A stretch of 21,569 nt of DNA. Source: DASRSE01 sp035656655. Its GTDB lineage: Bacteria > Planctomycetota > Planctomycetia > Pirellulales > DASRSE01. Shown here piece after piece: positions 1-8,013 of this stretch. The first letter of the stretch is position 1. Each line of letters opens with the position of its first letter. The stretch is taken from assembly GCA_035656655.1 (NCBI GenBank), contig DASRSE010000162.1:1-21569 (forward strand). The letters run 5' to 3'. The translations under genes and the position numbers were made by a program. Below the pieces are notes generated by a model. That model ran no database searches. It saw only the letters and a list, made by a program, of their open reading frames with translations, and was not told the origin of the DNA.

Positions 1-362
1 GAGAATTTTAACAGCGCATCATTTTGCACCGCGGCCCAAGTGCGCAAACTGCCCGAAAGCTCCACCAGCCGATCGCGCTCGAGCTCTACCTTCATCTTGC
101 GTTCGGGATCGAGCAGGACGATGCGGCCTTTTTGCGGATCGCAAATCGTGACCAGACTTTCGGTGTGATCGCCTCCGGAATGAACCGTTAAGAAGTCGTA
201 GACTCGCCCGGCGAAAAAGATCGTCGTGTCGGTGCTGGCGGCCGTTTTGCTGCCGTCGTTATAGAGGTCAGTTTCGACGTGAAAGTCTTCCGCGCCCGCC
301 AGCAGCGGCAAGGACCAAACCACCATCGTCAAAACGCTCCGCCACAAAGTGCGTGCTAGCAT
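1..362 (-). CDS. Secreted hypothetical protein, 3' part outside the window
   Basis: The gene reads leftward and runs off the start of the window, so only the first 120 residues are visible. The ATG is preceded by a strong Shine-Dalgarno sequence, GGAGGAG, five bases upstream. The N-terminus is a signal peptide (MLARTLWRSVLTMVVWSLPL, then LLAGAED), so the product is probably exported. The mature part begins with a beta-rich stretch (FHVETDLYND, FFAGRVYDFL) and continues with DPQKGRIVLLDPERKMKVEL. This resembles secreted conserved hypothetical proteins of planctomycetes, but I recognise no named domain and assign no function. The reading frame is open throughout with codon use like its neighbours, so it looks like an intact gene cut by the window edge. 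Confidence 0.75.
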   Translation of the reverse strand, partial: MLARTLWRSVLTMVVWSLPLLAGAEDFHVETDLYNDGSKTAASTDTTIFFAGRVYDFLTVHSGGDHTESLVTICDPQKGRIVLLDPERKMKVELERDRLVELSGSLRTWAAVQNDALLKF

Positions 363-483
363 GGCAACTCCTCCACGAGACAATTGGACCGCGCTCCCAG
401 CGAATCAAAAGGGGCGGCGGAGAATACTCCAAGGGGCCGCTCGGGGTAAAGAGTGAAACCGGGCCAATTTTGCGCCGGTTCCG

Positions 484-499
484 GCGGCCGGACGGCCGC
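484..499. other. GC-rich palindrome downstream of the methyltransferase gene
   Basis: GCGGCCG-GA-CGGCCGC is a perfect 7+2+7 dyad starting 29 bases after the stop codon of the SpoU-type gene. It could end that transcript, but no T-tract follows on the minus strand. The rest of 363-527 shows no gene. Confidence 0.25.
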
Positions 500-527
500 G
501 CCGATCCGTTGTTCCGTGCGAAAGAAT

Positions 528-1034
528 TCAGCCGCGCGGATACTGGCGGCAGTATTCATACAAGGCCATCGCCGTCGCCGTCGCCACGTTATATGCAAAT
601 GGCATCCCATAGACGGGTATCTCAACGACGGCATCGACCCATTTTAGCTCTTCTTCAGTCAGGCCGAGCCGTTCGTTGCCAACGACGAGCGCCGTTTTGC
701 GTTCAAAAGCAAATGCATGCAGATCGCGCGAGTCGGTAGTTTGTTCCAGTCCAACCAGCGCATAGCCTTGCTGCTTCAGTTCCTTGAGGATCGGGGGCAG
801 CGTGCGATGGACTTCGAGTTGAACGGCGTCGGCCCCGTCGCGGGCGATTTTCTCGATCGCCCGCGCGTGCCCGCAGCAAATGACGCGGCCGATTCCGCAG
901 CAGCCGGCGGTCCGCAAGATATGCGAGACGTTCACATTGCTCCGTAGCGGCGCGCAAGCGACCACCAACTCGCGTGGGCGATCGAGGGGGGTCGCGGGTT
1001 TGTGTCGCAGGTGTTCAAACGGCATGGTGGGCAC
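528..1034 (-). CDS. SpoU/TrmH-family RNA 2'-O-methyltransferase
   Basis: A 168-residue single-domain SPOUT enzyme, expected to transfer a methyl group from S-adenosylmethionine to a ribose 2'-OH in tRNA or rRNA in the cytoplasm. The three SpoU motifs are present in order. Motif 1 is around residues 33-42 (NVNVSHILRTA, with Asn and Arg41). Motif 2 is 117-125 (VVGNERLGL, including Glu121). Motif 3 is 139-157 (IPVYGMPFAYNVATATAMA), where AYNV replaces the usual SLNV. The length fits the small TrmH/TrmL-like class without an extra RNA-binding domain. The exact target nucleotide cannot be told from sequence. The frame opens with GTG at 1034, and an in-frame ATG at 1025 is an equally good start because neither has a clear Shine-Dalgarno. 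The gene is divergent from mtaB. Confidence 0.88.
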   Translation of the reverse strand: MPTMPFEHLRHKPATPLDRPRELVVACAPLRSNVNVSHILRTAGCCGIGRVICCGHARAIEKIARDGADAVQLEVHRTLPPILKELKQQGYALVGLEQTTDSRDLHAFAFERKTALVVGNERLGLTEEELKWVDAVVEIPVYGMPFAYNVATATAMALYEYCRQYPRG

Positions 1035-1155
1035 GAATTGTAACCGTCTCGCCCGCGCCTGGCCAGCGAACGGCCGTCAGCAGCCGTGGTATTCTTGCGC
1101 GAGCCGAGCTGCTATCATGAGGAGCGGAATTCCATCCCCCCAGGGCGCCAGCGGC

Positions 1156-2511
1156 ATGTCGACGCTACGGACCGTCACACTCGGTTGCAAAGTGAATCAA
1201 TACGAAACGGAATGGGTTCGCCAAGGGCTGACCAATTCCGGCTATCGCGACGCGCGCGAGGATGAGGCCGCCGATTTGTGCCTTGTGAACACCTGCACGG
1301 TGACCGCCGAGGGGGACTCCAAGAGCCGCCAGGCGATTCGCCAATTGGCCCGCCGAAACCCGAATGCGCGGATCATCGTCATGGGGTGTTATGCGACCCG
1401 CGACCCCGGCGAAGTCGCTCGGCTGCCGAACGTGGCGGAGGTCGTGACGGACAAGCGCGAGCTGCCCGATCTGATGAGCCGGCTCGGCGTCGTCGAGGTT
1501 CCGCAAGGTCTGTCACGGTTTGACGGCCGGCAACGAGCCTATGTCAAAGTGCAAGACGGGTGCATGCTGCACTGTTCGTTCTGCATTATTCCCCAGGTCC
1601 GGCCCCATCTTGTCAGTCGTCCGCCCGACCACATTCTGGATGAAATTGAGCGGCTGGTGGCGCACGGCTTTCATGAGATCGTGCTAACCGGCATCCACCT
1701 GGGCCACTATGGCATCGAGCAAAATCAAGGGAAGCCGAAAGCGGACTGGCTCCGGCTGTCGAGTTTGTTAGCACGAATCGCAGGACTGGAGGGCGATTTT
1801 CGCGTGCGGCTGTCAAGCATCGAAGCGACCGAAGTCACGCGCGAGTTGATCGCGGTCATGGCGGCGCATCCCGAACGCATCTGCCCGCATCTGCATATCT
1901 CCTTGCAAAGCGGATCGGATTCAGTCTTGCGGCGCATGCGGCGGCGCTGGGGAGCGCGGCGGTTTGTCGATCGGTGCCGGCTGTTTCAAGAATCGGTCGA
2001 GTTGCCCGCCATCACGACCGACATCATTGTCGGCTTTCCCGGCGAGACCGAGGCCGAATTCATGGAAACGTGCGCGGTCGCGCGCGAGGTCCCATTTTCC
2101 AAGATCCACGTTTTTCCGTTCAGCGCGCGTCGCGGAACTCCGGCGGCCGAGATGCCGGGACAAATCGCCGAAGGCGAAAAGGGAGAGCGGGCCGAGCGGC
2201 TGAAGGAGTTGGACGCAGTGCTCCGCCGCGAATATCACACCCGTTTGATCGGCCGCCGGCTGCGCGTGCTGGTGGAAGGGACGTTCCCTCACCAGCCTGA
2301 TCTGGCCGGAGGAACCTCGTGCCGGTTCGCGTTCGTGCAGTTCCGCGACCACGGCTTTCAGCGTCGCCAACTGGTCGATGTGCTCGCGACGGGCATCGCC
2401 GGCGACAACCTGTGCGGCGCCGCGGTGGTTCCGGAAGCACACGAAAATTTAGCGAACGCCTCACGGCCATCGATCCATAGTCAAGCGCAAACTTCTCGCG
2501 TTAACGATTGA
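1156..2511 (+). CDS. mtaB: tRNA t6A37 methylthiotransferase MtaB (radical SAM)
   Basis: A 451-residue member of the MiaB/RimO/MtaB methylthiotransferases, which add a methylthio group to t6A37 of ANN-decoding tRNAs using two iron-sulfur clusters. The N-terminal UPF0004 domain starts TLGCKVNQYET, the signature of the MtaB branch. Its cluster cysteines are Cys11, Cys47 (NTCTVT) and Cys78 (GCYA). The radical SAM cluster motif is Cys136-Cys140-Cys143 (CMLHCSFC). Later motifs LTGIHLGHYG, HLHISLQSGSD and TDIIVGFPGE are typical of the barrel, and residues about 370-435 are TRAM-like. I chose the ATG at 1156 because GCKVNQ falls at residue 10 as in relatives. A longer frame extends to 880 but lacks family similarity. 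A -10-like TATCAT at 1113-1118 would place transcription just upstream. The 3' end overlaps the convergent gene by 11 bp. Confidence 0.93.
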   Translation: MSTLRTVTLGCKVNQYETEWVRQGLTNSGYRDAREDEAADLCLVNTCTVTAEGDSKSRQAIRQLARRNPNARIIVMGCYATRDPGEVARLPNVAEVVTDKRELPDLMSRLGVVEVPQGLSRFDGRQRAYVKVQDGCMLHCSFCIIPQVRPHLVSRPPDHILDEIERLVAHGFHEIVLTGIHLGHYGIEQNQGKPKADWLRLSSLLARIAGLEGDFRVRLSSIEATEVTRELIAVMAAHPERICPHLHISLQSGSDSVLRRMRRRWGARRFVDRCRLFQESVELPAITTDIIVGFPGETEAEFMETCAVAREVPFSKIHVFPFSARRGTPAAEMPGQIAEGEKGERAERLKELDAVLRREYHTRLIGRRLRVLVEGTFPHQPDLAGGTSCRFAFVQFRDHGFQRRQLVDVLATGIAGDNLCGAAVVPEAHENLANASRPSIHSQAQTSRVND

Positions 2512-5500
2512 ACAGAAACGCGGGCGTGTTGAGCAGCACCCACGTCAAGTCTTGCGCGCCGAGCAGGCGCGAGTTGACCTGCGCGGATTGAAACTTCTTG
2601 ACGTCCTGTTCAAGCTTCATGTATTGGCCGTCGAGTTGGCGGAAATAGTTCGTCAGCTCGGCGCGCTGCGGCGCGCTGCGCTGCGGCTCCGGAATCGCCA
2701 GCAGCTTGGCGATGTTTTCGGGCGGACCCGACATCCCCAGCGGCCGATGGGAGTTCGAGACCGAGAGACGGAACTTGCCTAATTCGTGCTGTCCGTCGGA
2801 AAACTTGTGCTCGATTTCAATGGTCACAATCGAACCGCCGGCGAAACCGACCGGTTGCTTCAATTCAAAAATCGCCGTGTGATTCACGCCAAAGTGCGGC
2901 GAGACGGCCCAACCCGTGGCGGGATTTCCGTCGATCGCGCCAGCGACCGCCCAACTTTCTTGGCTGAAATCCGCGGTGGCCTGCGCCCATTCGCCCTTTT
3001 GCGTTTTTTGCGGATCGCTTTTGGAGGCCACGCTGAGGCGGATTTCGTTGACGACGAAGTTGCCGTTGGGTGCGCGCCCTGGCCCTTTGCCAGGCAGCCG
3101 ATCGTCCGCCAGCGCTTCCAAACGCAGGCCCGTGATGCCGGTCAGCTCCGTCGGCAAGGTGAGAGTGTACGTATCATGGGCCGGCTTGCCGGTGACCAGG
3201 ATCGATTGATCCGCCTCTTTGGCAAACGTCGCCCCGGCGGTTGATTTTGCTTCGCTCAGGATCAACGGCGTCCAAGAGGTCGCGCCGGCATGTTGCTCCC
3301 ATTCGGCTTGTTTGGGGGCTAGCGTCTTTTCATATTCGGCTAAAGCCGCTTGGGCTTGGGGCAAGCCGTCGTCCTTGGCTTGCAACGTGGCGACCCCCGC
3401 CTGCACTTCTTTTTCGGTGGGGAATCGGTTGAGCACGCGCAAGAAGATCGCTTCAACCAATTTGGAATCGTCCTTTTCACTTTCGACCAGTTTTTGAATT
3501 GCATTGTTGGGCTGATTGATCGCGTTGGCCATCGTGGGGCCATTGATCAAATTGAGCACCATCCCTAGCATGACGCCGCTGGAGCGTTCGCATTCGCAAG
3601 CGCTTTCGCGAGCCGGCCGGCCCGACAACTCCAAGAAGCCGTCGTCCAAGCGAATCGCCGGATCGCGCTCTTCCTCGGCCCGCGCGCCGGCGGGCATGTT
3701 CGGCAAATTGCGCGTCGCGCCGGTGACGTTGTAAATCGTGTCGTACAGCACTTCGGCCGACAGCCGACGAGCCGTGGCATGCGAGTAATTGACGGTGTCA
3801 TCGACGTTCCATTTATCGGTCGCGATTGAGCGCTGATAGGTGCGCGACTTGCAAATCAACCGCAGCATCTCTTGAGCATTGAACTTGCTGGCGATGAAGT
3901 CGCGCGTCAGCCGGTTCAATAGTTCAGGATTCGTGGGCGGATTGCCCGCGCGAATGTCGTCCACCGGTTCGATCAAGCCGACGCCGAGCAGATAGCTCCA
4001 CAGCCGATTGACATAACTCTTCGCGAAATAGTCGTTTTCAGGCGAGGTGATCCAGCGGGCGAGTTGCTCGCGGAGCGAACCGTCGGCCGCGACCGGGTCC
4101 GCCAGCGGATAAGGAAATTTGGGCTGCATCACGGCGCCGGTGTTCGGATGCTTGACTTCGCCGCTGTTGGTGTCGTAGATGTCCTCGACCAGCGCCGTCG
4201 CCCCTTCCACGGCCGAGCCGCCGATCTTTTGTCCGGCGTGGCGCGGATCTTCCTTGCGGCCGATCTTGGCAAAGTAAGCCGCCAACTCGCCATGTTGATT
4301 TTGCGTCCACCGCTCGAACGGATGGTCGTGGCACTTGTTGCAGTTAAACCGCACCGCCAAAAACAACTGCGTCGTGTTTTCCATCACGTCATCCGGCGTC
4401 CGCAGCACCTTGAAATAAGCAGCCGGCGGATTCTCCAGATTCGACCCCTTCGCCGTCAAAATCTGATAGACGAATTGATCGTACGGCATGTTTGACGCGA
4501 CCGCTTGCTTGATCCAATTGCGAAACGCCCAAGCCCCTTGATCGCCGAGAAACTTGCTGTTGACCTGGAGCAAGTCGGCCCATTTGTTGGCCCAATGCTC
4601 GACATAGTCGCCGCTGCCCAGGAGCCGATCGATGATTTCGTTGCGCTTGGTGTTCGTGTCGCGCGTGTCGGCGAGAAACGCCCGCACTTCGGCCGGCGTC
4701 GGCGGCAGACCGGTCAGGTCGAGATGGATGCGGCGCAAGAATTCGGTATCCGAGCAGAGCCCGCTCGCCGAAGTTTTCACCCGTTGCAGCTTGGCGTTGA
4801 CCAACTCGTCGATGTAGTTATTGACCGGCTGGTCCTTCCAGACGAAATCAGCGCGATCGCCCATGCAGGTAATCGTGGTGGCGGCATAGTTGCCCTCGAA
4901 CCGGACCAGAACGGCCGATTCGCCGCGCCGCAGCGCCGTGACAAGGCCCGATTTATTCGCCTCCAAGACCTCGATGTTTCCCCCTTCGACAAACGCCTCC
5001 GCCGTCACGTCTCGCACCGAACCGTCGGTGTAGGTGGCTTGCACCGAGATTTGCTGTTTCATTTTCGGCAACGGAATGATCGGATTCGCAGGCAGGACTT
5101 CGATCTTCGCGACCTTGGGCGCGCCGGCGTCGAACCGAACCCCTTGCTCGATCCACTTTTTGATCAGCTCATAGCTCGGCTCGCCTGGCTTGCTCAGGAC
5201 GCCGCCGACGTGCGGCACCATGCCGCACAGTTTCATCAGCATCAGGCTATGCTCGGGCGAAGCCCGATTGAACCGCCGCGCCGCGAGATCGTCGGTCAAT
5301 GCCGTGTAATCAAAAACCGGATCGTAGCCGCGAAGCGAGAGCTTGAACCCGTTCTTGCCTTTGGCGGAACCGTGGCAGGTGCCGGCGTTGCAGCCCAGCT
5401 TGGACATCAGCGGCATGCAGTCGCGGCAAAAGCTAACCTGATATTCCGACTTCAAACCATGGGCCTTCACCGGAACCGTGACCGATTGGCCTGCCAATTC

Positions 5501-5839
5501 AAAAGTCAAAGTCGCTTCGCCATCGTGCAGCGGTCGGATCAACCGGCTGTCCGAAATCGAGAGAAAGTCGGCGGGCGTGGCAAGCTTGGCCATCCGCGTC
5601 ACGTCAACGGCGTCGCCGCTCGACAGCTTGCCGGTCAACAGCAACTGCGCGTATTGAAAGGGCTGCTGAAAGTCGATCGATCTCGGCCGCGCCTCGATCG
5701 ACAAGAGCTTCGTCCCTGGCGGCAACGATTCCACCCCCTCCGCGGTGGCGGCGGGCGCCGGCGGTTCGACGGCCGGAACGCGCTGGGCCAACAACAGCAT
5801 CGCGATGCCAAAACAGCTCAGTTTCAGAGTACGTTTCAT
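2501..5839 (-). CDS. PSCyt2/PSD1 (DUF1549/DUF1553) secreted haem protein
   Basis: A 1112-residue exported protein of a family greatly expanded in planctomycetes. Its biochemical role is not firmly established; links to extracytoplasmic polysaccharide metabolism and redox chemistry have been proposed. Domains in order: signal peptide 1-23; Ig-like/BIG2-type region about 45-125; a cytochrome-like region with LGCNAGTCHG (CX4CH, Cys150/Cys155/His156); second BIG2-like domain about 245-325; PSCyt2/DUF1549 about 340-545, with a canonical CXXCH at 500-504 (CNKCH) followed by DHPFERW; PSD1/DUF1553 about 590-810 (YVNRLWSYLLGVGL, NPELLNRL, SRTYQRS). The C-terminal 280 residues form a beta-rich, discoidin/LamG-like section around 870-1040. 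No good Shine-Dalgarno is visible. The cytochrome c–WD40 gene lies 185 bp upstream on the same strand and probably supplies its partner. No DUF1501 gene, the frequent neighbour of this family, is present. Confidence 0.92.
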   Translation of the reverse strand: MKRTLKLSCFGIAMLLLAQRVPAVEPPAPAATAEGVESLPPGTKLLSIEARPRSIDFQQPFQYAQLLLTGKLSSGDAVDVTRMAKLATPADFLSISDSRLIRPLHDGEATLTFELAGQSVTVPVKAHGLKSEYQVSFCRDCMPLMSKLGCNAGTCHGSAKGKNGFKLSLRGYDPVFDYTALTDDLAARRFNRASPEHSLMLMKLCGMVPHVGGVLSKPGEPSYELIKKWIEQGVRFDAGAPKVAKIEVLPANPIIPLPKMKQQISVQATYTDGSVRDVTAEAFVEGGNIEVLEANKSGLVTALRRGESAVLVRFEGNYAATTITCMGDRADFVWKDQPVNNYIDELVNAKLQRVKTSASGLCSDTEFLRRIHLDLTGLPPTPAEVRAFLADTRDTNTKRNEIIDRLLGSGDYVEHWANKWADLLQVNSKFLGDQGAWAFRNWIKQAVASNMPYDQFVYQILTAKGSNLENPPAAYFKVLRTPDDVMENTTQLFLAVRFNCNKCHDHPFERWTQNQHGELAAYFAKIGRKEDPRHAGQKIGGSAVEGATALVEDIYDTNSGEVKHPNTGAVMQPKFPYPLADPVAADGSLREQLARWITSPENDYFAKSYVNRLWSYLLGVGLIEPVDDIRAGNPPTNPELLNRLTRDFIASKFNAQEMLRLICKSRTYQRSIATDKWNVDDTVNYSHATARRLSAEVLYDTIYNVTGATRNLPNMPAGARAEEERDPAIRLDDGFLELSGRPARESACECERSSGVMLGMVLNLINGPTMANAINQPNNAIQKLVESEKDDSKLVEAIFLRVLNRFPTEKEVQAGVATLQAKDDGLPQAQAALAEYEKTLAPKQAEWEQHAGATSWTPLILSEAKSTAGATFAKEADQSILVTGKPAHDTYTLTLPTELTGITGLRLEALADDRLPGKGPGRAPNGNFVVNEIRLSVASKSDPQKTQKGEWAQATADFSQESWAVAGAIDGNPATGWAVSPHFGVNHTAIFELKQPVGFAGGSIVTIEIEHKFSDGQHELGKFRLSVSNSHRPLGMSGPPENIAKLLAIPEPQRSAPQRAELTNYFRQLDGQYMKLEQDVKKFQSAQVNSRLLGAQDLTWVLLNTPAFLFNR

Positions 5840-6024
5840 AGCGATTGCAGACGGTTAAGGAGCCAAGTGGAAAACTGCCGAGGGACGACCGCCGCGACAC
5901 GGAGATTCGTCCCAATAGGCTTAAGAAACTTGCAACGGACAACAAACGGAGACTCTCGATCTTCCAGCCAAGAACCAGCACCGACAAAGGAGGATCACTA
6001 ACGAGGACAACTGACGAACGACCA

Positions 6025-7479
6025 CTATGGAATCACCGCCGCCTTGGACTCCGCCGCCGGCTGAGCGGGCGCGAGCGGGACAGGCGGAAATTGCTTCAGG
6101 ACCTTGCCGGTCGCACTTTCCATCAAGATGATTTGGCCATCGAATCCGCCGGCGGCGACCAGCTTGCCATCGGCGGTGAAAGCCGCGGCATAAATCGGGC
6201 CGATGGACTCGGAGATTTTTGAAATCAGCTTGCCATCGGCGACATTGTACACCCGCACGTCGCCTTGGCGATCGTGGCTGCTGCCGACGACGATCTCGGT
6301 GCCCAGACTGTTGAAACGGGTGGCAAAAATCCGCCCCGGCACCGCGTCGAACTTCTTCAGCAGATTGGCATCATCGCCGATCTGCCGCGCTTGCGTTCGG
6401 TAGATCTTGAACATTTTGGGGGTGCCGTCCGAGCCGCCGGTGACAACTTCATCTTGGCCGGGCCGCAGATCAATCGACGCCAGCCCTCCTTTGAGGACGC
6501 CGGGCGTAATGCTCGTCACATTGTCGACAAACCGTTGCGTGGCGACCTCGATCAGCTTCATCGACATATCGCGGCTGACCGTGATGAGGTGGGTCGAGTC
6601 CTTGGAAAAGACCGTATCGTGAACCCAATCGGTATGGGCGCCTTGAAACAAAACCTGTTCGCCGGTTTTCGAGTCGATCGCGCGCACCGAATTATCGGAG
6701 CAGCCAAAAGCAAGCTTCGAGCCATCATGCGACCAACTCACTCCGTAGACCGTGTCATACGTGACCGGCACGGAAAGCGTGAGCTTTTTATCGAGCGGAT
6801 CCCAGACTTGGATTTCGCCCATCCGGCCTGGCAAACCGCCGGCGACCGCCAACCGCGAGCTGTCCGGCGAAAACGCGAGCGATTCGATGCGCTCGCTGAC
6901 CCCGACCAAGCGGCCGATCAACTCGGAGCCGTCTCCGTTATAGAGGACCGTTTCGTGATAACCGGAGACCGCCATCCAGCGGCCATTCTTGGAAAAGGCG
7001 ATCGCCGTGAGGACCGGGGGAGCGGTGTAAACCGGCGGATGGGCCGCATCAACGACCGGGCCCGTATCGGCCGGGCTATCGTCTTTCGCCCCTTGCTCGA
7101 TCCATTTTTTAATCAGCGCGATTTGATATTCGACCAGCGGGGGCTTTTCCTTCGGCATCTCCGCCTTGCCTTGCTTCGGCGTGATCTGCGAAAGCAGCAG
7201 ACTTTCGTCCGGCTTGCCGGGTACAACTCCGGGCTGCTCGCTGTCGCCTGACTTGAGCAAGCCGGCGTAGTTCACCATGACGAACTTTCCGCCCGCCTTG
7301 GCCGGTTGGTGGCAGCCTTGGCACTGATCTTGAAAGAGGGGCCGAATGTCGTGAAAGTAGCTCACCTGGTCCGGGATCTTTTTCTCCTTCGCGCCGTCGG
7401 CCGGCTTGTCCTCGGCGCGGGCAACTGCCGCGAGCAGCGCACCGACCATTAGCAGTGAGAAGAGACGGGCCAATTTCAT
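6025..7479 (-). CDS. Secreted cytochrome c (PSCyt1-like) fused to WD40 propeller
   Basis: A 484-residue protein expected outside the cytoplasmic membrane. The signal peptide is residues 1-22 (MKLARLFSLLMVGALLAAVA, RA). A planctomycete cytochrome c domain spans about 38-135, with haem motif CQGCH at 53-57 in the context FHDIRPLFQDQCQGCHQP. Met108 in AEMPKEKPPL is a plausible axial ligand, and the domain ends with IKKWIEQGA. Residues about 155-465 contain repeated WD40-type blades (LAFSPDSSRLAVAGG, VSWSHDGSKLAFGCSDNSVR, AAFTADGKLVAAGGFDGQI), probably a seven-bladed propeller for protein contacts. The frame stays open to 7635, but the ATG at 7479 begins the signal peptide and has GGAG eight bases upstream. 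The gene lies upstream of, and co-oriented with, the PSCyt2/PSD1 gene; electron transfer or assembly with that protein is an inference. Confidence 0.9.
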   Translation of the reverse strand: MKLARLFSLLMVGALLAAVARAEDKPADGAKEKKIPDQVSYFHDIRPLFQDQCQGCHQPAKAGGKFVMVNYAGLLKSGDSEQPGVVPGKPDESLLLSQITPKQGKAEMPKEKPPLVEYQIALIKKWIEQGAKDDSPADTGPVVDAAHPPVYTAPPVLTAIAFSKNGRWMAVSGYHETVLYNGDGSELIGRLVGVSERIESLAFSPDSSRLAVAGGLPGRMGEIQVWDPLDKKLTLSVPVTYDTVYGVSWSHDGSKLAFGCSDNSVRAIDSKTGEQVLFQGAHTDWVHDTVFSKDSTHLITVSRDMSMKLIEVATQRFVDNVTSITPGVLKGGLASIDLRPGQDEVVTGGSDGTPKMFKIYRTQARQIGDDANLLKKFDAVPGRIFATRFNSLGTEIVVGSSHDRQGDVRVYNVADGKLISKISESIGPIYAAAFTADGKLVAAGGFDGQIILMESATGKVLKQFPPVPLAPAQPAAESKAAVIP

Positions 7480-7518
7480 CGGTGGGCTCCGAGGGGGGCA
7501 TCCAAGGCAGGTGCACCT

Positions 7519-7548
7519 AGTATAAACGCTGGGAATATCCAGCGGCAA
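7519..7548 (-). promoter_or_regulatory. Sigma70-type promoter of the cytochrome–WD40 gene
   Basis: On the minus strand a -35 TTGCCG (7543-7548, 4/6 to consensus) is followed after 18 bases by a -10 TATACT (7519-7524, 5/6). It lies about 40 bases upstream of the ATG at 7479, in a short AT-richer patch. The placement fits transcription of the cytochrome–WD40 and PSCyt2/PSD1 genes. Confidence 0.5.
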
Positions 7549-7630
7549 GCAAGCCCGCGGAGAAACACCGATTTGGCGGAAAATGCCGCGGCCCGGCCGA
7601 TCTTCGCCATGAATTGCCACCTGCCAGTTC

Positions 7631-7735
7631 GTCATTCCCGCGGAGGCGACTTATCCGTCATTCCCGCGCAGGCGACGTTCGGTCATTCCTGCAGAGGCGA
7701 CTTACCGTCATTCCCGCGCAGGCGGGCATCCAATG
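7631..7735. repeat. Four tandem GTCATTCCCGC repeats, ~25-bp period
   Basis: Copies begin at 7631, 7657, 7682 and 7707. The first three share the form GTCATTCCCGCGNAGGCGAC and then a short linker. They look like half-elements of the palindromic repeat seen complete at 7853 and 7921. The fourth copy continues into GGGCATCCAATG, closer to a full element in inverted orientation. Spacing is too short for a CRISPR. Confidence 0.8.
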
Positions 7736-7852
7736 TTAGATTTGGCTGATTCGGGTCGCGCCAACAAGGCTCGTTTCCCGCCGGCGCGACGGGCGGCGCA
7801 GAACATTCGCAGACGCGGCCCATTTCCTAATGTCGCCCGTTTCCCGAGGCCG

Positions 7853-7948
7853 CTGGATTCCCGCCTGCGCGGGAATGACGAAGCGGAGCCGACTCATCCG
7901 ACATGCCACGCGTCGCGAAACTGGATTCCCGCCTCCGCGGGAATGACG
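7853..7948. repeat. Two copies of a 28-bp palindromic intergenic repeat
   Basis: Copies at 7853-7880 and 7921-7948 read CTGGATTCCCGCCTGCGCGG... and differ at one base within 28. Both continue into AAGCGGAG. Each contains a TTCCCGC/GCGGGAA hairpin with a four-base loop. They are inverted relative to the tandem copies at 7631-7735. Translation gives the spurious peptide DSRLRGNDEAE, a familiar by-product of this widespread repeat family. Apart from these repeats, 7549-8013 shows no gene. Confidence 0.8.
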
Positions 7949-8013
7949 AAGCGGAGGCCGATCTGCAAGCCTTAAGCCGATCGGCAGGCCGGTTGTTGAA
8001 ACGAGCGCGGCGG

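Noticed and set aside
880..1155. N-terminal extension of mtaB in the open frame from 880
   Set aside because: The extension overlaps the divergent SpoU-type gene, and MtaB relatives begin just before GCKVNQYE.
4505..6001. 498-codon plus-strand open frame opposite the PSCyt2/PSD1 gene
   Set aside because: It mirrors the codon bias of the real gene on the other strand, has Arg/Asp/Leu-rich unnatural composition, no ribosome binding site and no recognisable domain.
7631..7735. Possible CRISPR array
   Set aside because: Repeats of about 20 bp with 5-6 bp between them leave no room for spacers, and no cas genes are nearby.
7733..7975. ORF containing DSRLRGNDE
   Set aside because: This peptide is the translation of the palindromic intergenic repeat and is a well-known false gene.
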